From Pectinatus haikarae (lineage in GTDB: Bacteria > Bacillota > Negativicutes > Selenomonadales > Selenomonadaceae), in the NCBI RefSeq assembly GCF_030813505.1, contig NZ_JAUSUE010000030.1: a stretch of DNA of 25,136 nucleotides; one strand, written 5' to 3'. This document shows, piece after piece, positions 7,385-15,214 of the stretch. A program made the position numbers and the translations under genes. The number at the start of each line of letters is the position of its first letter. Position 1 is the stretch's first letter. The notes beneath the pieces are model-generated. The model did not search any database and had not been told where the DNA came from. It saw nothing but the letters and a program-made list of their open reading frames with translations.

Positions 7385-8191
7385 TTAATATACGATGTTT
7401 ATGCTTTTGTCTTGATATTCATGAATTACATCCGGAGAAACTTTTGGATCTGTAATTATCGTGGATATACTGTCTGTCGGACAAAAGTTTGCAGTTGAGA
7501 CCACATCGAATTTCGATGAATCGACAAGTGCGATTATCTTGTGGGAATGCTTGACAACAATGCGTTTTAATTCTACTTCGTAGGGATTGAAATCAGTAAG
7601 CCCCGATTTGATGGTCATGCCATAACCGGAAACAAATGCCAGATCAATATTGAGATTATCAAAAATACCCGAACCAAGAGTGCCTTCTATGTAAGCGGCA
7701 TCCTTGCCGACGATACCGCCGACAAATATAACTGTAATATTAGGATTGGATATAAGCGCGGACATAATATGAATGCCGTGTGTAACTACGATCAGTTTTT
7801 TTTGCATGGCAGCAAGTTTTTTAGCCATTACGAGTGCAGTCGTTCCTGAATCAAGATAGATTGATCCCCGCTCTGTAATATAGGAAAGAGCTTTTTGTGC
7901 TATATGTTCTTTCTCTTCAGTGCATTTTTTTTCTCTGGAAAGAAAGCTGTAGCTGTCTTCCTGTCCTTTTTGAAAAATATGCGTTATATCCGGCTGCATT
8001 GTCAACTGCTTATCAGTCAGAGTAGCTCCGCCGTGTGTTCTTGTTATAAGATTCCTTTCTTCCAGTTCTTTCATATCGTTTCTTGCTGTTGTGGCCGAAA
8101 CTGTAAATTTTTCGCAAATTTGCTGAGTAGTTATTTTACCGTGTTCTTTTATATGTTCCAGTATAATATTTTGCCGTTCTATAGCAAACAT
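7385..8191 (-). CDS. DeoR-family transcriptional repressor
   Basis: A 268-residue regulator. The N-terminal winged helix-turn-helix occupies about 1-58 (ITTQQICEKFTVSATTARNDMKEL, ending RTHGGA). The C-terminal DeoRC sensor domain is related to sugar-phosphate isomerases and has DSGTT near 114-118 and VGGIVG. Such proteins usually lose DNA binding when a phosphorylated sugar intermediate binds. I start it at the ATG at 8191, which has a GGAGG site 7 bases upstream; the frame stays open further up to 8317 but that stretch is hydrophobic, lacks a ribosome site and covers the promoter. It is divergent from the transketolase-isomerase operon, which it most likely controls together with itself. The effector could be the ketose or aldose phosphate of the pathway. 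Confidence 0.9.
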   Translation of the reverse strand: MFAIERQNIILEHIKEHGKITTQQICEKFTVSATTARNDMKELEERNLITRTHGGATLTDKQLTMQPDITHIFQKGQEDSYSFLSREKKCTEEKEHIAQKALSYITERGSIYLDSGTTALVMAKKLAAMQKKLIVVTHGIHIMSALISNPNITVIFVGGIVGKDAAYIEGTLGSGIFDNLNIDLAFVSGYGMTIKSGLTDFNPYEVELKRIVVKHSHKIIALVDSSKFDVVSTANFCPTDSISTIITDPKVSPDVIHEYQDKSINIVY

Positions 8192-8242
8192 AGCACAGCC
8201 TCCTCGGATAGTAATTTTGAATAATATCATCAATTTGTTAAT

Positions 8243-8271
8243 ATTATATAGCAATGCGGAAATTTTGACAA
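8243..8271 (-). promoter_or_regulatory. Sigma-70 type promoter of the DeoR-family gene
   Basis: On the minus strand TTGTCA (complement of 8266-8271) and TATAAT (complement of 8243-8248) are separated by 17 bases. This gives five of six and six of six consensus matches. It reads toward the DeoR-family ATG at 8191. Confidence 0.75.
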
Positions 8272-8361
8272 TCAATTTCATGATTGTTCCACAAAAAAAA
8301 TAATAAAAAACAAGCATGCAAAAATAAAAATAAGAAATAAATACAGAGACTGAAAAAATAA

Positions 8362-8377
8362 AAGTGAAAAAACACTT
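8362..8377. promoter_or_regulatory. Candidate operator overlapping the transketolase promoter
   Basis: AAGTG (8362-8366) and CACTT (8373-8377) form an inverted repeat with a 6-base all-A spacer that runs into the -35 box at 8376-8381. The position suits a repressor site. The arms are short, so confidence is limited. Confidence 0.35.
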
Positions 8378-8403
8378 GAAAAAATTTTGGACTTTGTTAT
8401 AAT
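8376..8403 (+). promoter_or_regulatory. Sigma-70 type promoter of the transketolase-isomerase operon
   Basis: TTGAAA at 8376-8381 and TATAAT at 8398-8403 with a 16-base spacer. The expected start is near 8410, which leaves an untranslated leader of about 190 bases before the first ATG. Confidence 0.75.
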
Positions 8404-8409
8404 AAAAGC

Positions 8410-8603
8410 AAAAATAGAATAAAAAAACTGTAAAAAAAGATAAACAATATCAAACAAAACAATTACTGCGCATCAAATAAGAAAGTTACCAAAAATAATG
8501 AATATGGCTTCTCCGTGTATGCGGAAAATTTTGTTTTATGTTGATAGTTGCTTGTATTTACAGTTCAAACCAGTCTTACTGGTAAATTTAAAGGAGGTTC
8601 TAA
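8410..8603 (+). other. Untranslated leader of the transketolase operon with small hairpins
   Basis: No gene is seen in this stretch. It holds a perfect 6-bp hairpin ACCAGT-CTT-ACTGGT at 8569-8583, just before the AAAGGAGG ribosome site at 8590-8597. An earlier weak stem, TCCG/CGGA near 8513-8525, is followed by a T-rich run that resembles a poor terminator. I could not match it to a known riboswitch class. Confidence 0.4.
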
Positions 8604-9434
8604 ATGGATAATTTAGCTTTGAAAAAGACTGCCAATGAATTGCGTAAAAATGTTATAATTGAAACATTTCATGCAAAATCAGGTCATCCGGGCGGATCTT
8701 TGTCGGCGGCTGATATCTTAACGTATCTTTATTTTGAAGAAATGAATGTAGATCCCAAAAAAGCTGATGATCAGGACCGGGACAGGTTTGTATTGTCGAA
8801 GGGACATGCCGCACCGGGCCTGTATGCCGTACTGTCGTTGAGAGGTTACATCCCGGCGGCTGATTTAAAAACACTTCGCCATATCGATTCTTACTTGCAG
8901 GGACATCCTGATATGAAACATACGGCAGGTGTGGATATGTCTACAGGTTCTCTCGGACAAGGAATTTCTGCCGCGGTAGGGATGGCTTTATCTGCAAAAG
9001 TACAGGATAAAGGTTTCCGCGTATACGCCATGCTGGGAGACGGTGAACTGCAGGAAGGACAGGTTTGGGAAGCGTCCATGTTTGCCGGCAGCCACGGGCT
9101 CGATAATCTGACAGTTGTGGTCGACAATAATAATCTGCAAATTGATGGAACGGTTGAGGAAATTTGTTCTCCGTATCCTATAGATGAAAAATTCAAGGCA
9201 TTTAATTTTCATGTTATAAATATTGATGCGCATGACTTTGATCAGATCAGAGCTGCTTTTAAAGAAGCGGCACAAACAAAAGGAAAGCCAACGGCTATAA
9301 TTGCTAAAAGTGTAAAAGGAAAAGGCGTTTCCTTCATGGAAAATGCTGTGGGCTGGCATGGAAAAGCTCCTAATGAGGAACAATATAAGCAAGCAATGGC
9401 TGAATTGGAAAAAAATGGGGAGGCGTTGGCATGA
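8604..9434 (+). CDS. Transketolase, N-terminal (thiamine diphosphate-binding) subunit
   Basis: A 276-residue subunit of a split transketolase. It carries the thiamine diphosphate motif GDGELQEG starting at residue 145, ending about 30 residues later in DNNN, plus the family blocks SGHPGGSLSAAD, LSKGHA and STGSLGQG. With its partner it transfers two-carbon units between ketose and aldose phosphates in the non-oxidative pentose phosphate pathway. Full-length transketolases are about 660 residues; the split form is common in Firmicutes and archaea. A strong AAAGGAGG site lies 6 bases before the ATG. The stop overlaps the next start by 4 bases (ATGA), indicating translational coupling. Being in a DeoR-controlled operon with an RpiB-type isomerase suggests a catabolic rather than housekeeping role. 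Confidence 0.93.
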   Translation: MDNLALKKTANELRKNVIIETFHAKSGHPGGSLSAADILTYLYFEEMNVDPKKADDQDRDRFVLSKGHAAPGLYAVLSLRGYIPAADLKTLRHIDSYLQGHPDMKHTAGVDMSTGSLGQGISAAVGMALSAKVQDKGFRVYAMLGDGELQEGQVWEASMFAGSHGLDNLTVVVDNNNLQIDGTVEEICSPYPIDEKFKAFNFHVINIDAHDFDQIRAAFKEAAQTKGKPTAIIAKSVKGKGVSFMENAVGWHGKAPNEEQYKQAMAELEKNGEALA

Positions 9435-10369
9435 CAGCAGTAAAAATTGCTACAAGAGACAGCTATGGAAATGCTCTTGTAGAATTATACAAAAAACATA
9501 ATAATATAATTGTTTTGGATGCTGATTTGGCCGCCGCAACCAAGACGGGAATTTTTAAGAAAGCCGTTCCGGACAGACATTATGACTGCGGCATTTCAGA
9601 AGGCAATATGATGGGAATAGCTGCCGGACTGGCTTCCACAGGTTTGGTGCCGTTTGTGAGTACATTTGCCATGTTTGCGGCAGGGCGTGCTTTTGAACAA
9701 GTAAGAAATTCCATAGGGTATCCGCACCTTAATGTTAAAATTGGTGCTACTCATGCGGGGATATCTGTGGGTGAGGATGGTGCCACACATCAGTGTAATG
9801 AAGACATTGCCCTGATGCGCACTATACCGGGGATGGTAATAATCAATCCTGCCGATGATATTGAAGCAAAAGCTGCCGTAACGGCCGCATATGATCACGA
9901 TGGTCCGGTTTATATGCGTTTCGGCCGCTTGGCTATTCCTATTATCAATGATAAGCCGGATTATAAATTTGAGCTGGGCAAGGGTATTGTGCTCCGCGAA
10001 GGTAAAGACGCTGCCATTATAGCAACGGGACTTTGCGTGAATGCTTCTCTTGAAGCCGCAGAAAAGATGGCACAAAAAGGTATTGATGTGGGAGTTGTAA
10101 ACATACATACGATAAAGCCGATTGATAAGGAATTGATCATAGAAGTGGCTAAAAAGACAGGTAAAATCATAACTGTTGAGGAACACTCTGTGATCGGCGG
10201 CCTGGGCGGTGCTGTATGTGAAGTCCTTTCAGAAAATTGTCCTACACCTGTGCTGCGTTTAGGTGTGAATGATTGTTTTGGCCACTCAGGTCCGGCAGTA
10301 GGCTTGCTGCATGAGTTTGGACTTGATGCTGAAGGCATAGATAAAAAAGTAAGTGCATATTTAAAATAA
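9431..10369 (+). CDS. Transketolase, C-terminal subunit
   Basis: A 312-residue partner of the preceding gene, corresponding to the pyrimidine-binding and C-terminal domains. The catalytic glutamate that activates thiamine diphosphate is in ISEGNMMGIAAG (Glu57). The C-terminal domain has the GIVLREGKDAAIIATG start and the EEHSVIGGLGGAV block typical of the transketolase/DXS C-terminal fold. It overlaps the first subunit by ATGA and the product would form a heterotetramer with it. DXS is excluded because it is a single chain and the N-terminal half here is transketolase-like. Confidence 0.93.
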   Translation: MTAVKIATRDSYGNALVELYKKHNNIIVLDADLAAATKTGIFKKAVPDRHYDCGISEGNMMGIAAGLASTGLVPFVSTFAMFAAGRAFEQVRNSIGYPHLNVKIGATHAGISVGEDGATHQCNEDIALMRTIPGMVIINPADDIEAKAAVTAAYDHDGPVYMRFGRLAIPIINDKPDYKFELGKGIVLREGKDAAIIATGLCVNASLEAAEKMAQKGIDVGVVNIHTIKPIDKELIIEVAKKTGKIITVEEHSVIGGLGGAVCEVLSENCPTPVLRLGVNDCFGHSGPAVGLLHEFGLDAEGIDKKVSAYLK

Positions 10370-10394
10370 TATTGAAGCTAAGGAGAAAAATATC

Positions 10395-10856
10395 ATGAAA
10401 ATAGCAATCGGCTGCGATGAAGCAGCATATAGTTTGAAAATCGTCTTAAAGGAACACTTGGAAGCAAAAGGCTATGAAGTTGATGATTTTGGTGCTGAAA
10501 AAGGCGAAGTTGTTCTTTACCCGGATGTTGCTTATAAAGTGGCAGATGCTGTCGCTCAAGGCAAATATGAACGGGCAGTGCTTGTCTGCGGTACGGGCAT
10601 AGGAATGTGCATCTGTGCAAATAAAGTGCCGGGTGTACGCGCGGCAGTATGTCATGATCAATTTTCGGCACAGCGCAGCAGAATGAGCAATAATGCGCAG
10701 ATAATCTGTATGGGAGAACGCGTTATCGGCACTGAGCTTGCCAAAGCTCTTCTTGATACATGGCTTGATTCCGATTACTCTGAAAAATCAAGATCACAGC
10801 CAAAAGTAATGCGGATAAATGAACTTGAACAGGATCATATCAAAGCAGCTAAGTGA
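10395..10856 (+). CDS. RpiB/LacAB-family sugar-phosphate isomerase, possibly tetrulose-4-phosphate isomerase
   Basis: A 153-residue isomerase with the RpiB core. The catalytic cysteine is Cys65 in VCGTGIG, followed by ANKVPGVRAA. Compared with E. coli RpiB as I recall it, several substrate residues change. The GCDH motif becomes GCDE. The ring-opening histidine (His99 in E. coli, in SRQHND) is Ser98 in SRMSNNAQ. The second C-terminal arginine of the RHQQR block is lysine (SRSQPK). The SNNAQIIxMGxRVIG pattern resembles the erythrulose-phosphate isomerases of erythritol pathways (EryI/DerI type), as far as I remember them. A tetrose-4-phosphate cannot form a furanose, so no ring opening would be needed. 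Family membership is firm; the tetrulose-phosphate substrate is an inference. It is third in the transketolase operon, 25 bases after the second subunit. Confidence 0.88.
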   Translation: MKIAIGCDEAAYSLKIVLKEHLEAKGYEVDDFGAEKGEVVLYPDVAYKVADAVAQGKYERAVLVCGTGIGMCICANKVPGVRAAVCHDQFSAQRSRMSNNAQIICMGERVIGTELAKALLDTWLDSDYSEKSRSQPKVMRINELEQDHIKAAK

Positions 10857-10894
10857 TCAAAAGTCTGCGGCAGATTTAAAGAATCGGAAGGCAG

Positions 10895-10940
10895 GAGCGT
10901 AAAATGGGCATAGTTTGTCATCATTTTACGCTCTTTTTCT
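10895..10940 (+). terminator. Rho-independent terminator of the transketolase-isomerase operon
   Basis: GAGCGTAAAATG (10895-10906) pairs perfectly with CATTTTACGCTC (10922-10933), with a 15-base loop, followed by a T-rich tail. It separates this operon from the phosphomutase gene. Confidence 0.9.
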
Positions 10941-10968
10941 TTCACAGCGGCAATAAAACTGCTATTAT
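10941..10968 (+). promoter_or_regulatory. Sigma-70 type promoter of the phosphomutase gene
   Basis: TTCACA (10941-10946) and TATTAT (10963-10968) with a 16-base spacer, five of six matches at each box. An imperfect inverted repeat (about 10960-10977) overlaps the -10 box. Confidence 0.55.
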
Positions 10969-11022
10969 GATAGTAGCTTTATTATGGTAGATAATATGTT
11001 TAAAAATGAAAGGAAGGTTTAT

Positions 11023-12540
11023 ATGTCAGATGAAAAAGCGATATTAAGTTTGCAGAATGGCAGTGATGTCCGCGGTGTTGCCGTAGAAGGTGTTGAAGGG
11101 GAACCAGTTACTTTGACCGGCGAATACGCTAACAGGATCACAGCAGGTTTTGTGAAATGGCTTGCTGCAAAAAACGGAAAAGCTGTGGCAGACTTGAAAA
11201 TTGCTGTGGGACATGATTCCAGAATATCGGCGTCCGATCTTAAGAAACAGGCATTGAAGGCAATAATGGGTCTTGGGGCAAAAGCTTATGATTGCAATAT
11301 GGCTACGACACCGGCGATGTTTATGTCGCTTGTATATGATCAGACTAAATTTGACGGATCAATAATGATAACGGCAAGCCATCTGCCCTTCAATCGCAAT
11401 GGTTTGAAATTCTTTACTATTGATGGCGGAATGGAAAAAAGCGATCTTACGGATGCATTGAAAATTGCGGTGGATACGGCAAAGGTTGATACAGACATAA
11501 GCACTGTTCAAAACTGTGAGCTCATAGACCTTTATGCACAGGATCTTTGCGAAAAAATACGCAAAGGCATAAATTCAGAGGAATTTTATCACCCGCTTAA
11601 GGGTATTCATATTGTAGTTGATGCGGGTAATGGAGCCGGCGGATTTTTTGTCGAAAAGGTATTGGGCCAGTTAGGTGCTGATACTGCGGGCAGTCAGTTC
11701 CTTGAGCCGGACGGGCATTTCCCCAATCATATACCAAACCCGGAAAATAAGCAGGCTATGGAGGCTCTGCGCAGTGCTGTGATCACTAATAAAGCCGACT
11801 TAGGTCTCATTTTTGATACTGATGTCGATCGAATGTCAGCTGTCCTGGCAGACGGCAGAGAAATAAATCGTGATGCTCTTATCGCTATGATGGCAGCGAT
11901 TTTGGCACCCGATTATCCTGAATCTACAATTATAACTGATTCGGTAACCTCCGATAAACTGACTGACTTTTTACAAAATGAACTGCATTTAAAGCATCAT
12001 CGTTATATGCGCGGCTATAAAAATGTTATCAATGAATGCAGGCGGCTTAACGATAAGGGCGAAATATCGCCTCTTGCCATAGAAACAAGCGGCCACGGCG
12101 CTCTTAAAGAAAACTATTATCTGGATGACGGAGCATATCTTGCTGTGAAGCTGCTGGTTGCAGCGGCTATTGCAAAAAAAGAAGATAAATCTTTAGAAAG
12201 TCTTATAGAAAAGCTGCAGCCCATTTTTGAAGAGGCAGAATATCGCATGTCTATAAATTGTGAAAACTTTAGAGAATACGGACAAAAGGTACTGAAAACT
12301 TTCGAGGAACGTGCTAAGGAAAAAGGATATACAGTTGTCACACCATCTTATGAAGGCGTACGATTGTCATTCAAGGGAAGCGTGAATGGCTGGGCCCTTT
12401 TGCGTCAGTCTCTGCATGATCCTAAAATGCCGCTTAATATAGAAGGAAACGGTGCGGGTGACTGTGATAAAATAACAGCTGTCATGCAGGAACTGCTCAT
12501 CGGCTTTGATCAATTAGATAAAAGTTCTTTGAAGAAATAA
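11023..12540 (+). CDS. Phosphomannomutase/phosphoglucomutase
   Basis: A 505-residue alpha-D-phosphohexomutase that interconverts hexose 6-phosphate and hexose 1-phosphate for sugar-nucleotide and envelope polysaccharide synthesis. The phosphoserine loop is ITASHLPFNRNG with Ser119. The magnesium loop is DTDVDRMS at 265-272. The substrate specificity loop contains the family-like ETSGHGALKE. A C-terminal phosphate-contact block (NGAGD) is near the end. I start it at the ATG at 11023 because AAAGGAAGG lies just before it; an earlier in-frame ATG at 10984 has no such site. It has its own promoter and is flanked by terminators, so it is a single-gene unit and probably not part of the polyol operon. 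Mannose or glucose preference cannot be decided from sequence alone. Confidence 0.9.
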   Translation: MSDEKAILSLQNGSDVRGVAVEGVEGEPVTLTGEYANRITAGFVKWLAAKNGKAVADLKIAVGHDSRISASDLKKQALKAIMGLGAKAYDCNMATTPAMFMSLVYDQTKFDGSIMITASHLPFNRNGLKFFTIDGGMEKSDLTDALKIAVDTAKVDTDISTVQNCELIDLYAQDLCEKIRKGINSEEFYHPLKGIHIVVDAGNGAGGFFVEKVLGQLGADTAGSQFLEPDGHFPNHIPNPENKQAMEALRSAVITNKADLGLIFDTDVDRMSAVLADGREINRDALIAMMAAILAPDYPESTIITDSVTSDKLTDFLQNELHLKHHRYMRGYKNVINECRRLNDKGEISPLAIETSGHGALKENYYLDDGAYLAVKLLVAAAIAKKEDKSLESLIEKLQPIFEEAEYRMSINCENFREYGQKVLKTFEERAKEKGYTVVTPSYEGVRLSFKGSVNGWALLRQSLHDPKMPLNIEGNGAGDCDKITAVMQELLIGFDQLDKSSLKK

Positions 12541-12565
12541 AGAAAAATATAGTATATAGCTGACA

Positions 12566-12613
12566 ATAAGAGCATCTATTTGAAGATTTTTCAGAAGATG
12601 CTTTTATTTTTCT
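12566..12613 (+). terminator. Rho-independent terminator after the phosphomutase gene
   Basis: AATAAGAGCATCT (12566-12578 area) pairs with AGATGCTTTTATT (12595-12607 area), followed by a T run. The loop contains a secondary GAAGATTTTTC element. Confidence 0.75.
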
Positions 12614-12700
12614 GCTCAAAAACTCTTTTTGTTTTCTGTGTGTTTTGAACTGAGCCGTATTTTTTAGATAATTTATTTATAAGGTAAATAGGATAAATAA

Positions 12701-12730
12701 TTGCGTTGACAATATTTGCCGATGTATAAT
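12701..12730 (+). promoter_or_regulatory. Probable promoter of the ECF transporter/truA operon
   Basis: A perfect TATAAT at 12725-12730. The -35 is ambiguous: TTGCGT at 12701-12706 gives an 18-base spacer, while a perfect TTGACA at 12706-12711 is only 13 bases away. The start of transcription would be near 12737, about 37 bases before the GTG start. Confidence 0.5.
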
Positions 12731-12773
12731 ATGTGACGACGGAAATAAAAAATAAGGTAATGGTGATAAGCAA

Positions 12774-13643
12774 GTGTCTATTGAAATAGAAAATCTTACC
12801 TATACATATATGAAAAAGACTCCATACGAAAAAGATGCTTTGAAAAATGTAAATCTCAAAATCGAAGAGGGATCATTCGTTGCTATAGCCGGACATACCG
12901 GATCAGGAAAGTCTACTTTGATGCAGCATTTAAACGGACTTATATCTCCCTGCTCCGGAACCGTCAAGGTGGACGGAGTGGATATAAACCGCGGGGGAAA
13001 AGAAAAAATAAAGGCAAGACACTCGGTAGGAATGGTTTTTCAGTATCCGGAAACACAACTTTTTGAAGAAACCGTATACGCTGATATAGCATTTGGTCCA
13101 AAAAATTTTGGCCTTGAGCCGGATGCGGTTGACAAACGAGTAAAAAAGGCGATGTCATTTGTCGGGCTTGACTATGAGCAGTATAGAGACGCTTCACCGT
13201 TTGCACTCAGCGGCGGACAGATGAGGCGTGTGGCAATCGCAGGAATAGTAGCGCTGGAACCGGCATATCTGGTGCTGGATGAACCGACGGCAGGACTGGA
13301 TCCAAAGGCAAAACATGATTTGCTGGAAAATATAAGAGCTCTTTACCGTAAAGGCAATACCACAATTATAATGGTGTCGCATAATATGGATGATATAATA
13401 GGACTGGCAGGACGCATAATTGTGCTGCATGACGGCTGTGTTGCTGCGGACGGAATGCCGCAGGATATTTTTAAAAAGAATGATATTTTGCAGGCTGCAG
13501 GACTGCGTGCGCCGCATCTGACACAACTGTTGCGGCAAATAAATGAACAGGCATTTCCGGTAAGAAGTGACTGTTTGAATAAAAGCGATGCGGCAGATGC
13601 CGTCTGTGCGGCATATTACGGGAGAGAAAAAGATGCTAGATGA
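12774..13643 (+). CDS. ecfA2: Energy-coupling factor (ECF) transporter ATP-binding protein
   Basis: A 289-residue ABC ATPase that powers uptake of vitamins or metal ions by S-components of ECF transporters. Walker A is GHTGSGKST (40-48), the Q-loop is FQYPETQLFEETV, the signature is LSGGQMRR and Walker B is LVLDEPTAGLD. The QYPExQLFExTV stretch and the C-terminal extension fit EcfA2 rather than EcfA1. The start is a GTG at 12774 with only a weak ribosome site. Its stop overlaps the ecfT gene. Firmicutes normally carry ecfA1 directly upstream, and it is absent here, so the second ATPase must be encoded elsewhere or this protein pairs with itself. Confidence 0.9.
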   Translation: MSIEIENLTYTYMKKTPYEKDALKNVNLKIEEGSFVAIAGHTGSGKSTLMQHLNGLISPCSGTVKVDGVDINRGGKEKIKARHSVGMVFQYPETQLFEETVYADIAFGPKNFGLEPDAVDKRVKKAMSFVGLDYEQYRDASPFALSGGQMRRVAIAGIVALEPAYLVLDEPTAGLDPKAKHDLLENIRALYRKGNTTIIMVSHNMDDIIGLAGRIIVLHDGCVAADGMPQDIFKKNDILQAAGLRAPHLTQLLRQINEQAFPVRSDCLNKSDAADAVCAAYYGREKDAR

Positions 13644-14436
13644 TATGATGCTGGGCCAATTTTTCCCTGCTGATTCTGTCCTTCACCGGATGGATGCCAG
13701 ATTGAAAATCATGCTGTTGTTCATTTTCATTATTGCTATATTTTTATGCGACAGTAAGACTGATTACATCCTTTTGACTTTATTGAACATAATATTGATG
13801 ACTGTCTCAAAAATACCTTTTGTCATGTACTTAAAGGCTGTTAAACCAATGTTCTGGATAGTTCTATTTACATTTATTATGCATATTTTCAGTGGAGAGG
13901 GGACAATAATAGCTGATCTGTGGATTTTTTCGGCTACATGGGAAGGGCTGACAGAAGGGATATTCATAACTTTAAGATTGATATTACTGGTACTGATGGC
14001 ATCTATACTGACCTTTACCACATCACCTTTAGTTTTAACGGATGCTCTTGAAAGCCTGCTTAGTCCTTTTAAAAAAATAGGCGTGCCGGCACATGAACTT
14101 TCTATGATGATGACTATAGCTCTTCGATTCATACCAACGCTCATAACAGAGACCGATAAGATCATAAAAGCGCAAAAGTCACGCGGCGCTGATTTTTCTT
14201 CGGGCAATATTATACAGCGGATAAAATATATTATGCCGATATTGATCCCTCTTTTTGTCAGTGCGTTCCGACGTGCCGATGAATTGGCACTGGCTATGGA
14301 ATCGCGCTGCTATCGGGGCGGGCAGGGACGTACACGTATGAAAGAAATGAAATTTGGCAGACTGGATTTTTTTATCGCGGCAATAGCTGTTTTGATAATT
14401 GTGGGAATGATTGTATTAAAAATAAAGGGAATATGA
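13633..14436 (+). CDS. ecfT: Energy-coupling factor (ECF) transporter transmembrane protein EcfT
   Basis: A 267-residue integral membrane protein that couples the ATPases to substrate-binding S-components. It has several hydrophobic helices in the first 120 residues and a cytoplasmic coupling part. The two arginine-containing coupling motifs are visible as AQKSRGADF (from residue 180) and AMESRCYRGG (from residue 221). I start it at the ATG at 13633, after a GGGAGAGA site, so it overlaps ecfA2 by 11 bases; the frame is open 45 bases further up but without support. No S-component lies next to it, as is usual for shared group II modules. Confidence 0.92.
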   Translation: MLDDMMLGQFFPADSVLHRMDARLKIMLLFIFIIAIFLCDSKTDYILLTLLNIILMTVSKIPFVMYLKAVKPMFWIVLFTFIMHIFSGEGTIIADLWIFSATWEGLTEGIFITLRLILLVLMASILTFTTSPLVLTDALESLLSPFKKIGVPAHELSMMMTIALRFIPTLITETDKIIKAQKSRGADFSSGNIIQRIKYIMPILIPLFVSAFRRADELALAMESRCYRGGQGRTRMKEMKFGRLDFFIAAIAVLIIVGMIVLKIKGI

Positions 14437-14439
14437 CTG

Positions 14440-15213
14440 ATGAGGCAAGAACATAAGGAAACAATGAAAAGAAGACGCCGCAATATAAAACTGACAGTGG
14501 CATATGACGGGACTGCCTATCATGGTTTTCAACGGCAAAATAAATGTGTGGCTGTTCAAAATGTATTGGAAGAAATATTGCCGGCTGTCTTTGGCGATTC
14601 CATAGAAATAGCAGCGGCAGGAAGAACAGACGCGGGAGTTCATGCCAGAGGGCAAGTGGTAAATTTCTTTTCAGACGGGATGATACCTATAGAGAATATT
14701 CCAAAGGCCGCAAACAGACTCTTGCCGAAGGATATAGTAGTGACAGAAGCACAGGAAGCAGACAGAGACTTCAGTGCACTGCATAGTGCAAAGAGTAAGA
14801 TATATGTTTACCAACTTTATCACAGCAAGGTGCCGGATCCCCTTCTGCATCGGTATAGCTGGCAGTATGAATATAAGTTGTGTTTGGCGGATATGAGAAA
14901 AGCCCTGACACTGGTGACCGGCGAACATGATTTTTCAGCTTTTCGGGCGGCAGGAGGTGCTCTCGGGATGAATCCGGTGAGGACTATCTATGAGGCGGAG
15001 TGTAAACAGGAAGGGGCTATGCTTACTTTTCGCTTTTGGGGTAATGGTTTTTTATATCATATGGTCAGAAATATTGTCGGCACTGTTGTGAAAGTTGGCA
15101 ACGGAAGGCTTTCACCGGATAATTTTGCGGAGATAATGCAGGCTAAGGACAGAAACAAAGCCGGAAAAACAGCACCAGCCAGAGGGCTGACGCTGTGGCA
15201 TGTAAATTATTGA
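14440..15213 (+). CDS. truA: tRNA pseudouridine(38-40) synthase
   Basis: A 257-residue enzyme that converts uridines 38-40 of the tRNA anticodon arm to pseudouridine. The catalytic aspartate is Asp64 in GRTDAGVHA. Other family blocks are AYDGTAYHGFQRQ near the N-terminus and the C-terminal FLYHMVRNIVGT. The ATG at 14440 has AAGGGA 9 bases upstream; an in-frame ATG at 14464 also has an AAGGAA site and would give 249 residues, so the exact start is open. It follows ecfT by three bases, the usual Firmicutes arrangement, though the ribosomal genes rplM-rpsI that often come next are absent. Confidence 0.93.
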   Translation: MRQEHKETMKRRRRNIKLTVAYDGTAYHGFQRQNKCVAVQNVLEEILPAVFGDSIEIAAAGRTDAGVHARGQVVNFFSDGMIPIENIPKAANRLLPKDIVVTEAQEADRDFSALHSAKSKIYVYQLYHSKVPDPLLHRYSWQYEYKLCLADMRKALTLVTGEHDFSAFRAAGGALGMNPVRTIYEAECKQEGAMLTFRFWGNGFLYHMVRNIVGTVVKVGNGRLSPDNFAEIMQAKDRNKAGKTAPARGLTLWHVNY

Positions 15214-15214
15214 A

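Noticed and set aside
8192..8317. N-terminal extension of the DeoR-family protein
   Set aside because: The extension covers a good promoter (8243-8271), has no ribosome site, and the usual DeoR start fits the ATG at 8191.
9596..10186. 196-codon minus-strand ORF inside the transketolase C-terminal gene
   Set aside because: A shadow frame opposite a well-conserved gene; no family features or ribosome site.
10395..10856. Galactose-6-phosphate isomerase (LacA or LacB) for the RpiB-family gene
   Set aside because: LacA and LacB come as a pair with tagatose-pathway genes; there is a single gene here next to transketolase.
12706..12730. TTGACA and TATAAT taken as one promoter
   Set aside because: The boxes are only 13 bases apart, too close for sigma-70; the TTGCGT pairing at 18 bases is preferred but uncertain.
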